Shown here: positions 63,230-64,000 of the stretch, piece by piece | How the letters are laid out: each line of letters opens with the position of its first letter | Numbering within the stretch: the stretch's first letter is position 1 | NCBI RefSeq assembly: GCF_026965555.1 | Contig: NZ_CP114040.1 | Location: 6,572,001 to 6,636,000 of the forward strand | Origin: Nannocystis punicea | GTDB lineage: Bacteria; Myxococcota_A; Polyangia; Nannocystales; Nannocystaceae | DNA length: 64,000 nucleotides | Direction: 5' to 3' | Notes under the pieces: model-generated | What the model saw: the letters and a program-made list of their open reading frames with translations, nothing else | What the model was told of the DNA's origin: nothing | Database searches by the model: none | Translations under genes and position numbers: made by a program

Positions 63230-63335
63230 CCGCGCCTCGCTCCGCAGACGAGCCTCCACCGGCGCGGGCCGGCGAGCGACCCACCTCTCCCGAAGGACAT
63301 CCTCCGTCCGCGCCCGCTCCTCCGCGCGACGAGCC

Positions 63336-63512
63336 CGACCTGTCCCGGGAGGCAGGTTGTCTCCTCCGCGCGACGAGCCGACATGTCCCGGGAGACAGCT
63401 CGTGCACCTTCGCGCGACGAGACAGACCTGTCCCGAGAGTCAGATCGTCTCTCGCCGGGAGAACGCCCGCTTCTCGCTGGCCGTGTCTCTCACTGTCCCG
63501 AAGGACAGCCTT
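63336..63512. repeat. Four inverted pairs of repeat half-sites
   Basis: Pairs at 14-bp spacing: 63336/63350 (CGACCTGTCC and AGGCAGGTTG), 63379/63393 (CGACATGTCC and AGACAGCTCG), 63424/63438 (AGACCTGTCC and AGTCAGATCG) and 63489/63503 (CTCACTGTCC and GGACAGCCTT). Each pair is an imperfect inverted repeat. The first three are separated by about 43-45 bp and share the flank TCCGCGCGACGAG or close to it, so the pair plus flank has been tandemly duplicated. Confidence 0.8.
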
Positions 63513-64000
63513 CACCCCGACAGCGGCCGGCGCAGCGCCCCGGTGTCGGGGTCGAGGTTGAACAGCGTCGCCAGCGCCTCGTACAGGTCGGGGTCCTGCT
63601 TGCGCAGCCGCCCCGGCTGCTCGAAGAACACCTCGACCGCCACCGCGAACAGCTCCGCCGAGTTGGTGCCCGCGTAGGCGCGCAGCGGGCCGCCTTGCTT
63701 CCGGCGCACCGCCTTGAGCCGGCTGCGCACCATCGCTTCCCAGCCGGGCACGGCCGTCCAGGCGAAGCGGTCGGGCGAGCCGTCGGCCGCGCCGTCGGCC
63801 ATGTCGAGCACGTGGGCCAGCTCGTGCAGCACGACGTTCTCGCCGTCGGGCTTGCGGAAGCCGAACCGGATCTGCTTGCGCGAGAACAGCACCGGCCCCT
63901 GCAGATGGACCTGCCCCGCGATCCCGTGGTGGTCGCCAGGCTCGCCGTCCTCGTTCCACTGCGTCGGATGGACCACGATGTCGCGCACGTGCGGCCACTC
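63512..64000 (-). CDS. mtfA: MtfA-type M90 zinc peptidase (partial)
   Basis: C-terminal 162 residues plus of an M90-family metallopeptidase, cut by the window edge at its N-terminus. Zinc motif HELAHVLDMADG (HExxH) and the later Glu in NSAELFAVAVEVFFEQP are present. In Escherichia coli MtfA acts on the glucose-PTS regulator Mlc; in other bacteria the substrate is not known. Its stop lies in a repeat unit. Confidence 0.88.
   Translation of the reverse strand, partial: EWPHVRDIVVHPTQWNEDGEPGDHHGIAGQVHLQGPVLFSRKQIRFGFRKPDGENVVLHELAHVLDMADGAADGSPDRFAWTAVPGWEAMVRSRLKAVRRKQGGPLRAYAGTNSAELFAVAVEVFFEQPGRLRKQDPDLYEALATLFNLDPDTGALRRPLSG

Overview
The window is very GC-rich DNA, and its proteins point to Myxococcota, most likely the Nannocystis/Plesiocystis side. 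The signs are many Sec/SPII lipoproteins with Ser/Thr/Pro linkers, von Willebrand-A lipoproteins with a DKSGSM motif, a 1.4-kDa-residue-class (about 1370 aa) thrombospondin-type-3 lipoprotein, TPR lipoproteins beside TonB/ExbB/ExbD genes, an OmpA-domain protein with a MYXO-CTERM-like tail, and GTG/TTG starts. The assignment is inferred from protein content only. I found no rRNA, tRNA, CRISPR array, transposase or phage gene.

Layout. 0.3-11.5 kb: DUF1254/DUF1214 lipoprotein, gamma-glutamyltransferase, AAC(3)-type acetyltransferase, S46 dipeptidyl-peptidase, DAG/lipid kinase, DUF3829-like lipoprotein, MDR dehydrogenase. 11.4-21.4 kb: methyltransferase, GAF-STAS protein, histone-H1-like protein, OmpA/MYXO-CTERM protein, QueF, an AgmX-type lipoprotein, a membrane TPR protein, DUF429 and UPF0158 proteins. 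21.6-26 kb: coiled-coil protein, then prfA-zapA-tyrS with stop/start overlaps. 26-34.5 kb: OB-fold/exonuclease fusion, SppA lipoprotein, envelope proteins, soluble histidine kinase, TPR protein, cysteine-less glutaredoxin-like protein. 34.8-43.2 kb: minus-strand energy-transduction cluster (TPR lipoprotein, TonB, ExbB, ExbD, ExbD, thrombospondin-3 lipoprotein) ending at a strong bidirectional terminator. 43.5-45.1 kb: efp with epmA, the lysyl-ligase that modifies EF-P. 45.4-49.4 kb: a cysteine locus with an Rrf2 regulator, cysK, a MoeB/ThiF-type activating enzyme, a CysO-like sulfur carrier, a CysM-like synthase and a JAMM (Mec-like) peptidase. 49.5-55.5 kb: DUF882 peptidase, three VWA lipoproteins and a GH18 chitinase lipoprotein. 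55.5-61 kb: PhoR/PhoB-type two-component pair with a CBS protein, UspA, and a large lipoprotein. 61.2-64 kb: serA, CbiX-like chelatase, a small unknown, and MtfA (cut by the window edge).

The most striking feature is not a gene. Intergenic gaps, and several coding regions, carry short arrays of a degenerate palindromic decamer, RRRCNNGYYY (commonest form GGACATGTCC). Units are spaced at exactly 14 bp from start to start in every cluster I indexed (up to seven units at 29289-29382). Inside genes, three units make 42 bp, so the frame is kept and about 14 residues are added. At two loci (11.4-11.9 kb and 18.4-18.7 kb) the 3' end of the neighbouring gene has been copied several times in tandem together with these units. 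A second array, of alternating GAGCACACG / GAGCGCAC hairpins, fills 14.0-14.76 kb. Together these suggest a dispersed repeat family that expands actively and that I do not recognise.
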